Positions 34,190 to 42,456 of a stretch of 64,000 nucleotides of DNA are shown piece by piece. Position 1 is the stretch's first letter; every line of letters starts with the position of its first letter. The stretch covers positions 253,629 to 317,628 of the forward strand of contig NZ_QUKD01000002.1 in NCBI RefSeq assembly GCF_003480915.1, in the 5' to 3' direction. A model generated the notes under the pieces. The model saw only the letters and a list, made by a program, of their open reading frames with translations, was not told the DNA's origin and did not search any database. The DNA comes from Parabacteroides sp. TM07-1AC (GTDB lineage: Bacteria > Bacteroidota > Bacteroidia > Bacteroidales > Tannerellaceae). Position numbers and translations under genes: made by a program.

Positions 34190-35188
34190 TTAAAGTTTGT
34201 TGTCAGAACCCAAAACGTTAAGAATTTTGTGTTTGTACAGTTTTTCCATGTTATCACGAGCCGGGCCCAGATATTTACGAGGGTCAAATTCTGCCGGTTT
34301 TTCAGCGAAAGTCTTACGGATTGCAGCAGTCATAGCCAGACGAGAATCTGAGTCAATGTTGATCTTGCATACTGCAGACTTAGCAGCCTTACGCAATTCT
34401 TCTTCAGGAATACCGATAGCAGCCTTCAAAGCACCACCGTATTTGTTGATAGTTTCAACTTCTTCTTCAGGAACAGAAGAAGAACCGTGAAGAACGATAG
34501 GGAATCCCGGAAGTTTTTCCATTACAGCGTCCAATACTTCGAATGCCAATGGAGGAGGAACCATCTTGCCAGTCTTCGGATCGATATGGCATTGTTCCGG
34601 AGTAAATTTGTAAGCACCGTGAGAAGTACCGATTGAGATAGCCAAAGAATCGCAACCTGTGCGAGTAGCGAAATCAATTACTTCTTCAGGGTCAGTATAT
34701 GTGTGATGATCAGAAGAAACTTCGTCTTCAACACCAGCCAATACACCCAGTTCACCTTCAACTGTTACGTCGAACTGATGAGCATATTCAACCACTTTCT
34801 TAGTCAAAGCAACATTTTCTTCGTAAGGCAGGTGAGAACCGTCAATCATTACAGAAGAGAAACCTGAATCGATACAGCTTTTGCAAGTTTCAAATGTATC
34901 ACCATGATCCAGGTGAAGAACGATCTGCGGATTTTCGCAACCTAATTCCTTTGCATATTCAACTGCACCCTGAGCCATGTAACGCAACAGAGTTGCATTA
35001 GCATACTGACGAGCACCCTTAGATACCTGCAGGATAACCGGAGATTTTGTTTCAACAGCAGCCTTGATGATAGCCTGCATCTGTTCCATGTTATTGAAGT
35101 TGAAAGCCGGAATTGCATATCCGCCTTTGATGGCTTTAGCAAACATTTCTCTAGTGTTTACCAAACCTAAGTCTTTGTAATTTACCAT
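34190..35188 (-). CDS. fba: Class II fructose-bisphosphate aldolase
   Basis: 333 residues from the Met of MVNYKDLGLVNTREMF; the frame stays open further upstream to 35290 but that passes over the promoter. The zinc-binding and catalytic motifs are present: VLHLDHGDTFETCKSCIDSGFSSVMIDGS (split across about 85-115), VEGELGVLAG, SIGTSHGAYKF and LHGSSSVPEE. The enzyme cleaves fructose-1,6-bisphosphate to DHAP and glyceraldehyde-3-phosphate in glycolysis. Codon use is strongly biased, as in highly expressed genes. -7 box TATCTTTG on the minus strand at 35229-35236. Confidence 0.95.
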   Translation of the reverse strand: MVNYKDLGLVNTREMFAKAIKGGYAIPAFNFNNMEQMQAIIKAAVETKSPVILQVSKGARQYANATLLRYMAQGAVEYAKELGCENPQIVLHLDHGDTFETCKSCIDSGFSSVMIDGSHLPYEENVALTKKVVEYAHQFDVTVEGELGVLAGVEDEVSSDHHTYTDPEEVIDFATRTGCDSLAISIGTSHGAYKFTPEQCHIDPKTGKMVPPPLAFEVLDAVMEKLPGFPIVLHGSSSVPEEEVETINKYGGALKAAIGIPEEELRKAAKSAVCKINIDSDSRLAMTAAIRKTFAEKPAEFDPRKYLGPARDNMEKLYKHKILNVLGSDNKL

Positions 35189-35340
35189 TGTTGTATATGT
35201 TATTACGTTAATGATTGAAAATCTTGTACAAAGATAAAAACTATCCAAATATATTATGCTATTAAGCATATAAAATAACACAAAAGTCAAGGTTTAGAAA
35301 AAAATAGTCGGAATTTCTTTGTTTGTTTAGAGCAAATCCA

Positions 35341-35348
35341 TACCTTTG
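35341..35348 (+). promoter_or_regulatory. -7 box of rpmE2
   Basis: TACCTTTG matches TAnnTTTG. A TTTG lies about 20 bases upstream (near 35320), which fits the -33 element, so this is one of the best promoters of the window. Confidence 0.75.
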
Positions 35349-35407
35349 CAAGCCAATTTACCGGTTACCAAACTAATAAGAGTTTAAATTAAATAGATAA
35401 TAAAGCA

Positions 35408-35662
35408 ATGAAAAAAGGAATTCATCCTGAAAACTATCGTCCTGTAGTATTCAAGGACATGTCAAATAACGACGTATTTATTACTCGTTCTACTATCAAT
35501 GCAAAAGAAACTATCGAAATTGATGGTGTAACTTATCCATTGGTTAAGGTCGAAATTTCAAATACTTCTCACCCGTTCTATACAGGTAAGTCTACTTTGA
35601 TCGATACTGCCGGACGTGTTGATAAGTTCATGAGCCGCTACGGTAACCGTAACAAGAAATAA
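35408..35662 (+). CDS. rpmE2: 50S ribosomal protein L31 type B
   Basis: The 84-residue protein starts [17 protein letters not shown] and ends [21 protein letters not shown], typical of L31. There is no CxxC zinc site, so it is the C-minus type B form. A single-gene unit with its own promoter and terminator; codon use is highly biased. Confidence 0.95.
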   Translation: MKKGIHPENYRPVVFKDMSNNDVFITRSTINAKETIEIDGVTYPLVKVEISNTSHPFYTGKSTLIDTAGRVDKFMSRYGNRNKK

Positions 35663-35682
35663 TCATTTCCCACAAGGATTTG

Positions 35683-35717
35683 AAAAAAGGCTGCGATTCA
35701 GTTCGTAGCCTTTTTTT
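35683..35717 (+). terminator. Rho-independent terminator of rpmE2
   Basis: AAAAAAGGCTGCGA pairs with TCGTAGCCTTTTTT (one G-U pair), 6-base loop, with the T-run in the stem end. Confidence 0.9.
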
Positions 35718-35766
35718 GTGTTGTCCCATTTTAGGGATAAGATGGATGGGAAATCAAAAATATTCC

Positions 35767-35774
35767 TATATTTG
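35767..35774 (+). promoter_or_regulatory. -7 box of the phosphotransferase gene
   Basis: TATATTTG matches TAnnTTTG, 37 bases before the ATG at 35812. Confidence 0.6.
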
Positions 35775-35811
35775 TAGCTTGTTAAAAGCTATATTAATCG
35801 AATAAAATACC

Positions 35812-36909
35812 ATGGCAAAAACAAAAGAAGAATTACTGAACATTCTCGACCAGTTCACACTGGCAGAAAAAGTTGTTTCCGCTGAACCTTTCGGAAACGG
35901 ACACATTAACGATACGCTGAAAGTAACGAACGAAAAAGGTGAAATCAAATACGTATTACAACGTATCAACCATCTGATCTTTACAAATGTAGATATGTTA
36001 CAGAATAATATCAACACTGTAACGACACATATCCGTAAGAAACTGGAAGCCAAGGGTGAAAGTGATATCGACCGTAAAGTATTGACTTTCCTTCCGACAA
36101 AAGACGGCAAACCTTATTACTTCGACGGCGACAGCTACTGGCGTGTATGCCTGTTCATCCCGAACAGCAAAAGCTACGAAGAAGTAACTCCCGAACTGTC
36201 TTATGAAGCAGGAAAAGCTTTCGGCGATTTCCAATCCATGTTGTCAGACCTGCCGGAAGGATCGCTGGGTGAAACAATTCCTAACTTCCATAATATGGAA
36301 TTCCGCCTGCAACAATTCCATGACGCTGTAAAAGCAAATGCTGCAGGACGTCTGGAAGAAGTAAAAGACCTGATCGAAGAAGTAGAAAAACGTGCGGAAG
36401 CCATGTGTATCCAGGAACGCTTGTACCGTGAAGGCAAACTTCAGAAACGTACAAACCATTGCGATACAAAGGTGAACAACATGATGTTCGATGCCGACAC
36501 TGACAAAGTGCTTTGTGTGATCGACCTCGATACCGTTATGCCTGGATTCGTTTTGTCGGATATCGGTGACTTTATCCGTACAGGAGCAAACACCGGTGCA
36601 GAAGACGATGAAAACCTGGACAACGTAAATGTGAACATGGATATCTTCAAAGCATATACCCGTGGTTACATGGAAACAGCCAAGGCATTCCTTTCTCCGC
36701 TTGAAATCAGCCTGCTTCCTTATGGCGGTCGTTTATTGACTTATATGCAGACTGTACGCTTCCTGACAGACTACATCAACGGCGATACTTATTATAAGAT
36801 CCATAGCCCGAAACATAACCTGATCCGTACAAAAGCTCAGTTCAAACTGCTACAAAGCCTGGAAGAACATGCTGAAGAGATGGACGACTTTATGAAAGAA
36901 TGGCTGTAA
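35812..36909 (+). CDS. Aminoglycoside-phosphotransferase-fold kinase (NahK-like)
   Basis: A 365-residue APH-fold small-molecule kinase. GNGHINDTLKV (about 25-36) is the nucleotide-binding region, CDTKVNNMMFD (about 220) the catalytic loop with the position after HxD altered to CDTKVNN, and VIDLDTVMPGFVLSDIGDFIR the metal-binding loop. The same set (NGHINDT, VMPGFVLSDIGD) is found in N-acetylhexosamine 1-kinases (NahK) used for host-glycan sugars, so sugar phosphorylation is likely. It is not linked to an obvious operon. Codon use is similar to the nearby housekeeping genes. Confidence 0.75.
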   Translation: MAKTKEELLNILDQFTLAEKVVSAEPFGNGHINDTLKVTNEKGEIKYVLQRINHLIFTNVDMLQNNINTVTTHIRKKLEAKGESDIDRKVLTFLPTKDGKPYYFDGDSYWRVCLFIPNSKSYEEVTPELSYEAGKAFGDFQSMLSDLPEGSLGETIPNFHNMEFRLQQFHDAVKANAAGRLEEVKDLIEEVEKRAEAMCIQERLYREGKLQKRTNHCDTKVNNMMFDADTDKVLCVIDLDTVMPGFVLSDIGDFIRTGANTGAEDDENLDNVNVNMDIFKAYTRGYMETAKAFLSPLEISLLPYGGRLLTYMQTVRFLTDYINGDTYYKIHSPKHNLIRTKAQFKLLQSLEEHAEEMDDFMKEWL

Positions 36910-36988
36910 ACAGGTGATAGTGGACAGATGACAGTGGACAGTTAATAGATATTTCAATCATACTATTCAACTATTAACTGTCATCTGT
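36910..36988. repeat. Heptanucleotide array with inverted half
   Basis: Units ACAGGTG, ATAGTGG, ACAGATG, ACAGTGG, ACAGTTA start at the base after the kinase stop codon. After a spacer, CTATTAACTGTCATCTGT (36971-36988) is the inverted complement of the last units. The whole can fold as a hairpin between convergent genes and may act as a terminator. Confidence 0.7.
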
Positions 36989-36996
36989 GTTACTTG

Positions 36997-37584
36997 TCAA
37001 CTCAATAAGTGGAAATAGAGAAGCAACGGCAAATAATCTTTCAAATCCTTTTTCAGTATTTCAATTGCCTTTGCTTTATAACGTTCCACCGTACGTAAAG
37101 GTATATTCAGTTTTTCGGCAATCTCCGTATTGCTATTGTTCTCCAACCGACTCATTTCAAAAATAAGACGATACGTCTCCGGTAGTTTTGCCAGTGCTTC
37201 ATCCAAAAGCTTCTGAAGTTCGGTCAGCAGATAAAATTCATCATAATCGGACTGATCTGCATTCTTTGCCAGATAAGCATCGATATAATTTTGCTTGTAC
37301 CCTTCCCGCTTCAGGTAATTGAGGCATTGATTCCTGACACTGACAACCAGATAATTTCTGGCAGACGATTCCACTCTTATTTTTTTCCTGCTTTCCCACA
37401 AAGTTACAAATACATCCTGAACCAAATCTTCGGCAATAACCCGCTCTTCGACATAGCGTTTGGCAAAGAGACATAATGCCGGATAAAAAAGATCAAAAAG
37501 TATTCGATAAGCCTCTTTATCATCGTTTATGGCAATCTTCCATAACAATTCATCAGGATTCTGTATTTGAGTAGTCATTTCCAT
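36997..37584 (-). CDS. ECF RNA polymerase sigma factor of the PUL
   Basis: 195 residues with sigma region 2 (VIAEDLVQDVFVTLWESRKKI) and region 4 (LPETYRLIFEMSRLENNSNTEIAEKL, then RTVERYKAKAIEILKK). It belongs to the Bacteroidetes FecI-like group that works with a FecR anti-sigma factor and a SusC transducer. The FecR gene is divergent (37710), while usually the two are in one operon. MEMTTQ gives two possible starts (37584 and 37578). Confidence 0.9.
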   Translation of the reverse strand: MEMTTQIQNPDELLWKIAINDDKEAYRILFDLFYPALCLFAKRYVEERVIAEDLVQDVFVTLWESRKKIRVESSARNYLVVSVRNQCLNYLKREGYKQNYIDAYLAKNADQSDYDEFYLLTELQKLLDEALAKLPETYRLIFEMSRLENNSNTEIAEKLNIPLRTVERYKAKAIEILKKDLKDYLPLLLYFHLLS

Positions 37585-37709
37585 ACAGATACAAATGTAT
37601 TGAAAATTTTCTGAAAAAAATCATGAAATAACTGGCGGTCTTTTTACGGTCAGTTATCCTATATATAAAGAAGCATATTTTTCATCTATCAAAGATAACA
37701 TTATCGACA

Positions 37710-38762
37710 ATGAAAAAAAAAGATTTTTTTGATTTGGAAAAGGAGACATTATTAATAAAATATACGCAGAAGCAAACCACCCCGGAAGAAACCCGGCAAG
37801 TAGAATCCTGGCTGAAAGAATCGAATGACCATCAAAAGGAATCAGACGTTCTCCGTCGGGCCCTGGAATTGAAAACGAAGATAAACGAGCATAATTCGTT
37901 CAACTCGCAGGAGGCATTTGCCGAAGTGAACAGAGAACTGGAAAAGAGAAACAGAAGAAAGACCCTGGTAAATTATTTATCGCGTGTCGCTGCGATTATT
38001 AGTATACCTCTCCTACTCTCTACACTGACTTTCGGATATCTGTACTTTGAACAGCAAGTACCGGCGATCGAAAGCTCCGTACAATTCATGGAGGTTCTTT
38101 CCGCCCCGGGTATGGTCACACGACTGGAACTGCCGGATCACTCGAAAGTCAGCCTGAATGCAGGAAGTACACTACGTTACCCGACCGTTTTCACCGGAAA
38201 CACCAGGGAAGTGGAATTGACAGGAGAAGGTTATTTCGAAGTGCAATCGGATAAGGAACACCCATTCTTCGTCACTACCAAATCCGGTCTGAAAGTGATG
38301 GCACACGGTACACAATTCAATGTAAACACATACGATGAACGTGAAGAAGTAGAAGCAATCCTGGTAGAAGGACTGGTGGATATTCACTCTTACGATAAGT
38401 TCATTGCCGGCCTGAAACCGGGAGAAAGATTGTCTTACAACAAACGAACGAATAAATATGAGATTCGGAAAGTCAACATCTATGAGAATACAGCCTGGAA
38501 AGACGGCAAAATTGTTTTCAGGAATGCCTCACTCGACGACGTATTCCGGGTACTCGGTCACCGTTTCAATGTAGAGATAGTGCTCCACAATCAGAAAAAG
38601 GATAAGGAATATAATTGTTGGGCCACATTTACTGACGAAACGATCTATCAGATATTCAGTTATCTGGAACAGGCCACACCGATCAGGTGGAAAGTAAATG
38701 CGATGAAACAAAACAGCGATGCCACATTTGCTAAACAGCGAATCGACGTTTGGTTAAAATAA
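37710..38762 (+). CDS. FecR-family anti-sigma factor
   Basis: A 350-residue FecR-type protein: an N-terminal cytoplasmic helical domain (about 1-85, KYTQKQTTPEETRQVESWL), one membrane segment (about 90-110), the FecR domain (about 125-225, GMVTRLELPDHSKVSLNAGS, GEGYFEVQSD), and a DUF4974-type C-terminal domain (about 270-345, FRNASLDDVFRVLGHRFNVEI). It should receive a signal from the SusC-like transducer at 38929 through the periplasm and release the sigma factor encoded at 36997-37584. Confidence 0.92.
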   Translation: MKKKDFFDLEKETLLIKYTQKQTTPEETRQVESWLKESNDHQKESDVLRRALELKTKINEHNSFNSQEAFAEVNRELEKRNRRKTLVNYLSRVAAIISIPLLLSTLTFGYLYFEQQVPAIESSVQFMEVLSAPGMVTRLELPDHSKVSLNAGSTLRYPTVFTGNTREVELTGEGYFEVQSDKEHPFFVTTKSGLKVMAHGTQFNVNTYDEREEVEAILVEGLVDIHSYDKFIAGLKPGERLSYNKRTNKYEIRKVNIYENTAWKDGKIVFRNASLDDVFRVLGHRFNVEIVLHNQKKDKEYNCWATFTDETIYQIFSYLEQATPIRWKVNAMKQNSDATFAKQRIDVWLK

Positions 38763-38832
38763 AACAGTATGAATTGTTAAACTTAAATGATTGAAGCCTA
38801 TGGAGAGAGATTGAAAATACAGACATAAGAAA

Positions 38833-38862
38833 AACAAGAGCGAGGTGCAACTCACTCTTGTT
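38833..38862 (+). promoter_or_regulatory. Leader hairpin before susC
   Basis: AACAAGAG pairs with CTCTTGTT, with CGAG/CTCA partly continuing the stem. No T-run follows. It lies in the 166-base space before the SusC gene and may affect the SusC transcript. Confidence 0.5.
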
Positions 38863-38928
38863 CGCGAAAATCACATCTTTGGCACAAGCTCCAAAGACAT
38901 AATTAATCACTAAATCAGCAACAAAGTT

Positions 38929-41900
38929 ATGAAAATCCAGAAATTATTCGGGGATATAGGATCCCTATATTTCTTTAAAACTTGTCGAAAAATGAGAATA
39001 GGTATATTTTTATTGTTAATCACGATCCTGCAGATAAGAGCAGAAGAATCCTATTCACAATCTGTGTCGTTATCGCTCGCTTTTTCACATGCGACGGTCG
39101 AACAGGTATTGGAACAAATCGAAAAAGAGACCGAGTTTACCTTCCTGTTTACCGACAATACGCTCGACATCAGCAAACCGGTGAACATACAGGTTAAAAA
39201 TCAGGATATAGGCAAAGTACTAAACCAACTATTCAAAAACACGGATGTACAATACAGTATTGTAGACCGTCAGATCATTTTGTCTAAAAAAGGAACTCCG
39301 TTTACCACCCAGCAAAGTAAACGGGTACAGGGAACGGTCAGAGATGAAGCCGGCATTCCCGTTATCGGTGCCAACGTTTCCGTCAAAGGAACTACGATCG
39401 GCACTATTACGGATATGGACGGGCACTTCAGCCTGGATGTTCCCGAGAACTCCCTCCTGTTGATATCATATATCGGATATCTATCCCGGGAAATCAGAGC
39501 CGAAGCCGGTAAAGCACTTACCATCACTCTTTCAGAAGATACACAAAGCCTGGACGAAGTCGTGGTAGTAGGTTTCGGTACACAGAAGAAAGTAAACCTG
39601 ACAGGTTCCGTCGGGATTGCCAATGCAAAAGACCTGGAAGCCCGTCCGGTAACCACCGCAACACAAGCCTTACAGGGTTTGGTCCCGGGTTTGCAGATCA
39701 CACAACGTTCCGGTGACCTGAGCCAGACAGCCGATATAAACATCCGTGGTATCGCCACGATCGGACAAGGTTCAAGCGGCAGCCCGCTGATCCTGATCGA
39801 CGGGATGGAAGGAGATATCAATGCACTGAACCCGCAGGACATAGAAAATATCTCCGTATTGAAAGATGCGGCAGCTTCCTCCATCTATGGTTCGCGTGCA
39901 CCTTTCGGCGTGATACTGATCACCACGAAAACCGGTGTCAGCGGCAAACCCGTCATCAACTATAACAACAGTTTCCGCTGGAACGACCCCGTTCTGTTGC
40001 AAGACCAGGTAGACTCCTATAAATTCGCTTTATATTTCAACGAAGCGAGAGCGAATGCCGGACAAACACCTTTTTTCGATGCTACATGGTTACAACGAAT
40101 CAAAGATAACCGAGATGGACATCCATCTACACCTACCATGATTGAGAACCCTGACAATCCTGGTTATTGGATGGATCCTTATGGCTCCGGTAGTGCCAAC
40201 CATGATTGGTATAACACCATCTTTGGGCATTGGGCTTTCTCGCAGGAACACAATTTCAGTTTAAACGGAGGGAATGACAAGGTTACTTATTACTTGTCTA
40301 TAAACTATTTAGACCAGAACGGTCTATTAAAAATATCCGATGATAAATTCGGTCGTTATACTGCTACCGGAAAGATCAATGTCAAGATGACAGACTGGGC
40401 ACAAATGAACTACAGCAGCCGTTTCATTCGTGAAGATATTTCCAAACCGACAACTCTAGACGGTGTATATGAAGGGTTAACCCGCCAGGCATGGCCTTAT
40501 ATGCCAGCTTACGACCCGAACGGTTACCTTTACAGTGCTCCTACCCCGGCACTCGATCTGGTGGAGGGTGGCAGGATCAAGAAACAGGCTGACTATCTGT
40601 ATCAGCAGGCACAGTTAGTACTGGAACCGATCAAAGACTGGAAAACATTCGTCGACGTAAACTATCGTATCTACAACTCGACACAGCATACCGATCGCCA
40701 GATCACTTATAACCATAACGTTTCCGGTGACCCGTATGTTTATAATTCAACCAGTTCCGTATCCGAAGATATGTCGAAAGAAAACTACCTGAACTTCAAT
40801 GCTTATACGGAATACAGCAAGCAACTGGAATCGGGTCATAACTTCAAAGGCATGTTCGGCTTCCAGTCTGAGTTATCGAAGAAAAAATATACCTACCTGC
40901 AACGTAACGGTATCATTGTGCCGGGACTGCCGGAAACTGATATTACTTCCGGTGTCGATATCAATGGCAACCCGATCACACCGACTGTAAAAGGCTCTTC
41001 CGATCATTGGGCTACTGCCGGTTTCTTCGGGCGTATCAACTATGATTATGAGGGTAAATACCTGGCAGAAGTCAACCTGCGTTATGACGGAACATCACGC
41101 TTCCGTTCATCGGAACGCTGGAACCTGTTCCCCTCCTTCTCACTGGGGTGGAACCTGGCACGTGAAAATTTCTGGGAACCGATCGCCGATCACGTAGGCA
41201 CATTCAAACTCAGAGGTTCTTACGGAGAATTAGGGAACCAGAATACGACAAGCCTGTACCCGACATATGCACAGATGCAATTCCAGGCCTCGAACGGAAC
41301 GTGGTTGATCAATGGAATGAGACCTAATATAGCTATCACACCGGAACTGATCGCCTCCTCCCTGACTTGGGAAAGGGTAAAAACATGGAATATAGGTCTC
41401 GACTTCGGTGCATTGAACAACCGGCTGACCGGATCGTTCGACTACTTCGTCAGAAACACACTCGATATGATCGGCCCGGCTCCGGAACTTCCGATCACGT
41501 TAGGAACAAACGTACCGCGCACCAATAACACCGACTTGAAAACCTATGGCTGGGAACTTTCTGTCGGCTGGAACGACCGCCTGCAAAATGGACTGGGTTA
41601 CGGTGTACGGCTTATGCTGTCCGACTCACAGACTGAGATCACCCGCTATCCGAACAAAACCGGTGTCATTGCAAGCGATACATACCGGAAAGGAATGAAA
41701 GTTGGAGAAATATGGGGTTATACCACAGTCGGTATCGCCAAGACACAGGCCGAAATGGACCAGCATCTAGCCAGCCTGCCTAACGGCGGACAAAGTGCGC
41801 TGGGTTCGCTCTGGGCCGCCGGTGATATCATGTACGCCGATACGAACGGCGACGGTAAAGTAGATGCCGGTGCCAATACGATCAGCGACCACGGAGACCT

Positions 41901-42444
41901 TTCCATCATTGGAAACTCGACACCGCGCTACCATTTCGGTATCGACCTGACAGCTGATTGGAAAGGTATCGATTTCCGTGCCTTCTTCCAAGGTGTGATG
42001 AAACGCGATTACTACCAGAACAGCGCAACGTTCTGGGGAAGCCACGGCGGCATATGGTGGTCGACCTGTTACGAACCTCACCTGGACTATTTCCGTGACG
42101 AGAATTCAGTTATGGTACAAGCTGGTGAAGCCGGCGTCAACCTGGATGCTTATTTCCCGCGTCCCAGTTTCCGTACGAACATGAACCATAACATACAGAC
42201 CCGTTACCTGCAAAACGCAGCTTATATCCGTCTGAAGAACGTACAGTTAGGCTATACATTGCCTTCGTCTCTCACCAACAAATTCTATGTATCCAAACTG
42301 AGAGTATTCGTCTCCGGCGAAAACCTTTGGACAGGAACCGGTTTATTCAAAACCCTCGACCCGGAAACGATCGATGCCGGTTACGGTGGTAGCGGATATC
42401 CTTTGTCCAAGACTTTATCGTTTGGTTTAAGTGTAACCTTATAA
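38929..42444 (+). CDS. SusC-family TonB-dependent receptor with STN domain
   Basis: A 1171-residue outer-membrane receptor. Domains in order: signal sequence (about 25-45), STN domain (about 48-125; ATVEQVLEQIEKETEFTF), carboxypeptidase-regulatory-like domain (about 132-205; VQGTVRDEAGIPVIGANVSV), plug (about 215-330; RPVTTATQALQGLVPGLQI) and a beta-barrel ending in SKTLSFGLSVTL. The STN domain is the usual interface with FecR-type anti-sigma factors, which fits the genes at 36997-38762. It imports oligosaccharides together with the SusD partner 12 bases downstream. Substrate is unknown. Confidence 0.95.
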   Translation: MKIQKLFGDIGSLYFFKTCRKMRIGIFLLLITILQIRAEESYSQSVSLSLAFSHATVEQVLEQIEKETEFTFLFTDNTLDISKPVNIQVKNQDIGKVLNQLFKNTDVQYSIVDRQIILSKKGTPFTTQQSKRVQGTVRDEAGIPVIGANVSVKGTTIGTITDMDGHFSLDVPENSLLLISYIGYLSREIRAEAGKALTITLSEDTQSLDEVVVVGFGTQKKVNLTGSVGIANAKDLEARPVTTATQALQGLVPGLQITQRSGDLSQTADINIRGIATIGQGSSGSPLILIDGMEGDINALNPQDIENISVLKDAAASSIYGSRAPFGVILITTKTGVSGKPVINYNNSFRWNDPVLLQDQVDSYKFALYFNEARANAGQTPFFDATWLQRIKDNRDGHPSTPTMIENPDNPGYWMDPYGSGSANHDWYNTIFGHWAFSQEHNFSLNGGNDKVTYYLSINYLDQNGLLKISDDKFGRYTATGKINVKMTDWAQMNYSSRFIREDISKPTTLDGVYEGLTRQAWPYMPAYDPNGYLYSAPTPALDLVEGGRIKKQADYLYQQAQLVLEPIKDWKTFVDVNYRIYNSTQHTDRQITYNHNVSGDPYVYNSTSSVSEDMSKENYLNFNAYTEYSKQLESGHNFKGMFGFQSELSKKKYTYLQRNGIIVPGLPETDITSGVDINGNPITPTVKGSSDHWATAGFFGRINYDYEGKYLAEVNLRYDGTSRFRSSERWNLFPSFSLGWNLARENFWEPIADHVGTFKLRGSYGELGNQNTTSLYPTYAQMQFQASNGTWLINGMRPNIAITPELIASSLTWERVKTWNIGLDFGALNNRLTGSFDYFVRNTLDMIGPAPELPITLGTNVPRTNNTDLKTYGWELSVGWNDRLQNGLGYGVRLMLSDSQTEITRYPNKTGVIASDTYRKGMKVGEIWGYTTVGIAKTQAEMDQHLASLPNGGQSALGSLWAAGDIMYADTNGDGKVDAGANTISDHGDLSIIGNSTPRYHFGIDLTADWKGIDFRAFFQGVMKRDYYQNSATFWGSHGGIWWSTCYEPHLDYFRDENSVMVQAGEAGVNLDAYFPRPSFRTNMNHNIQTRYLQNAAYIRLKNVQLGYTLPSSLTNKFYVSKLRVFVSGENLWTGTGLFKTLDPETIDAGYGGSGYPLSKTLSFGLSVTL

Positions 42445-42456
42445 AACAGAATCATT

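Noticed and set aside
35189-35290. Upstream extension of the class II aldolase
   Set aside because: The extension covers the -7 box at 35229-35236 and is hydrophobic and atypical; the family begins at MVNYKDLG.
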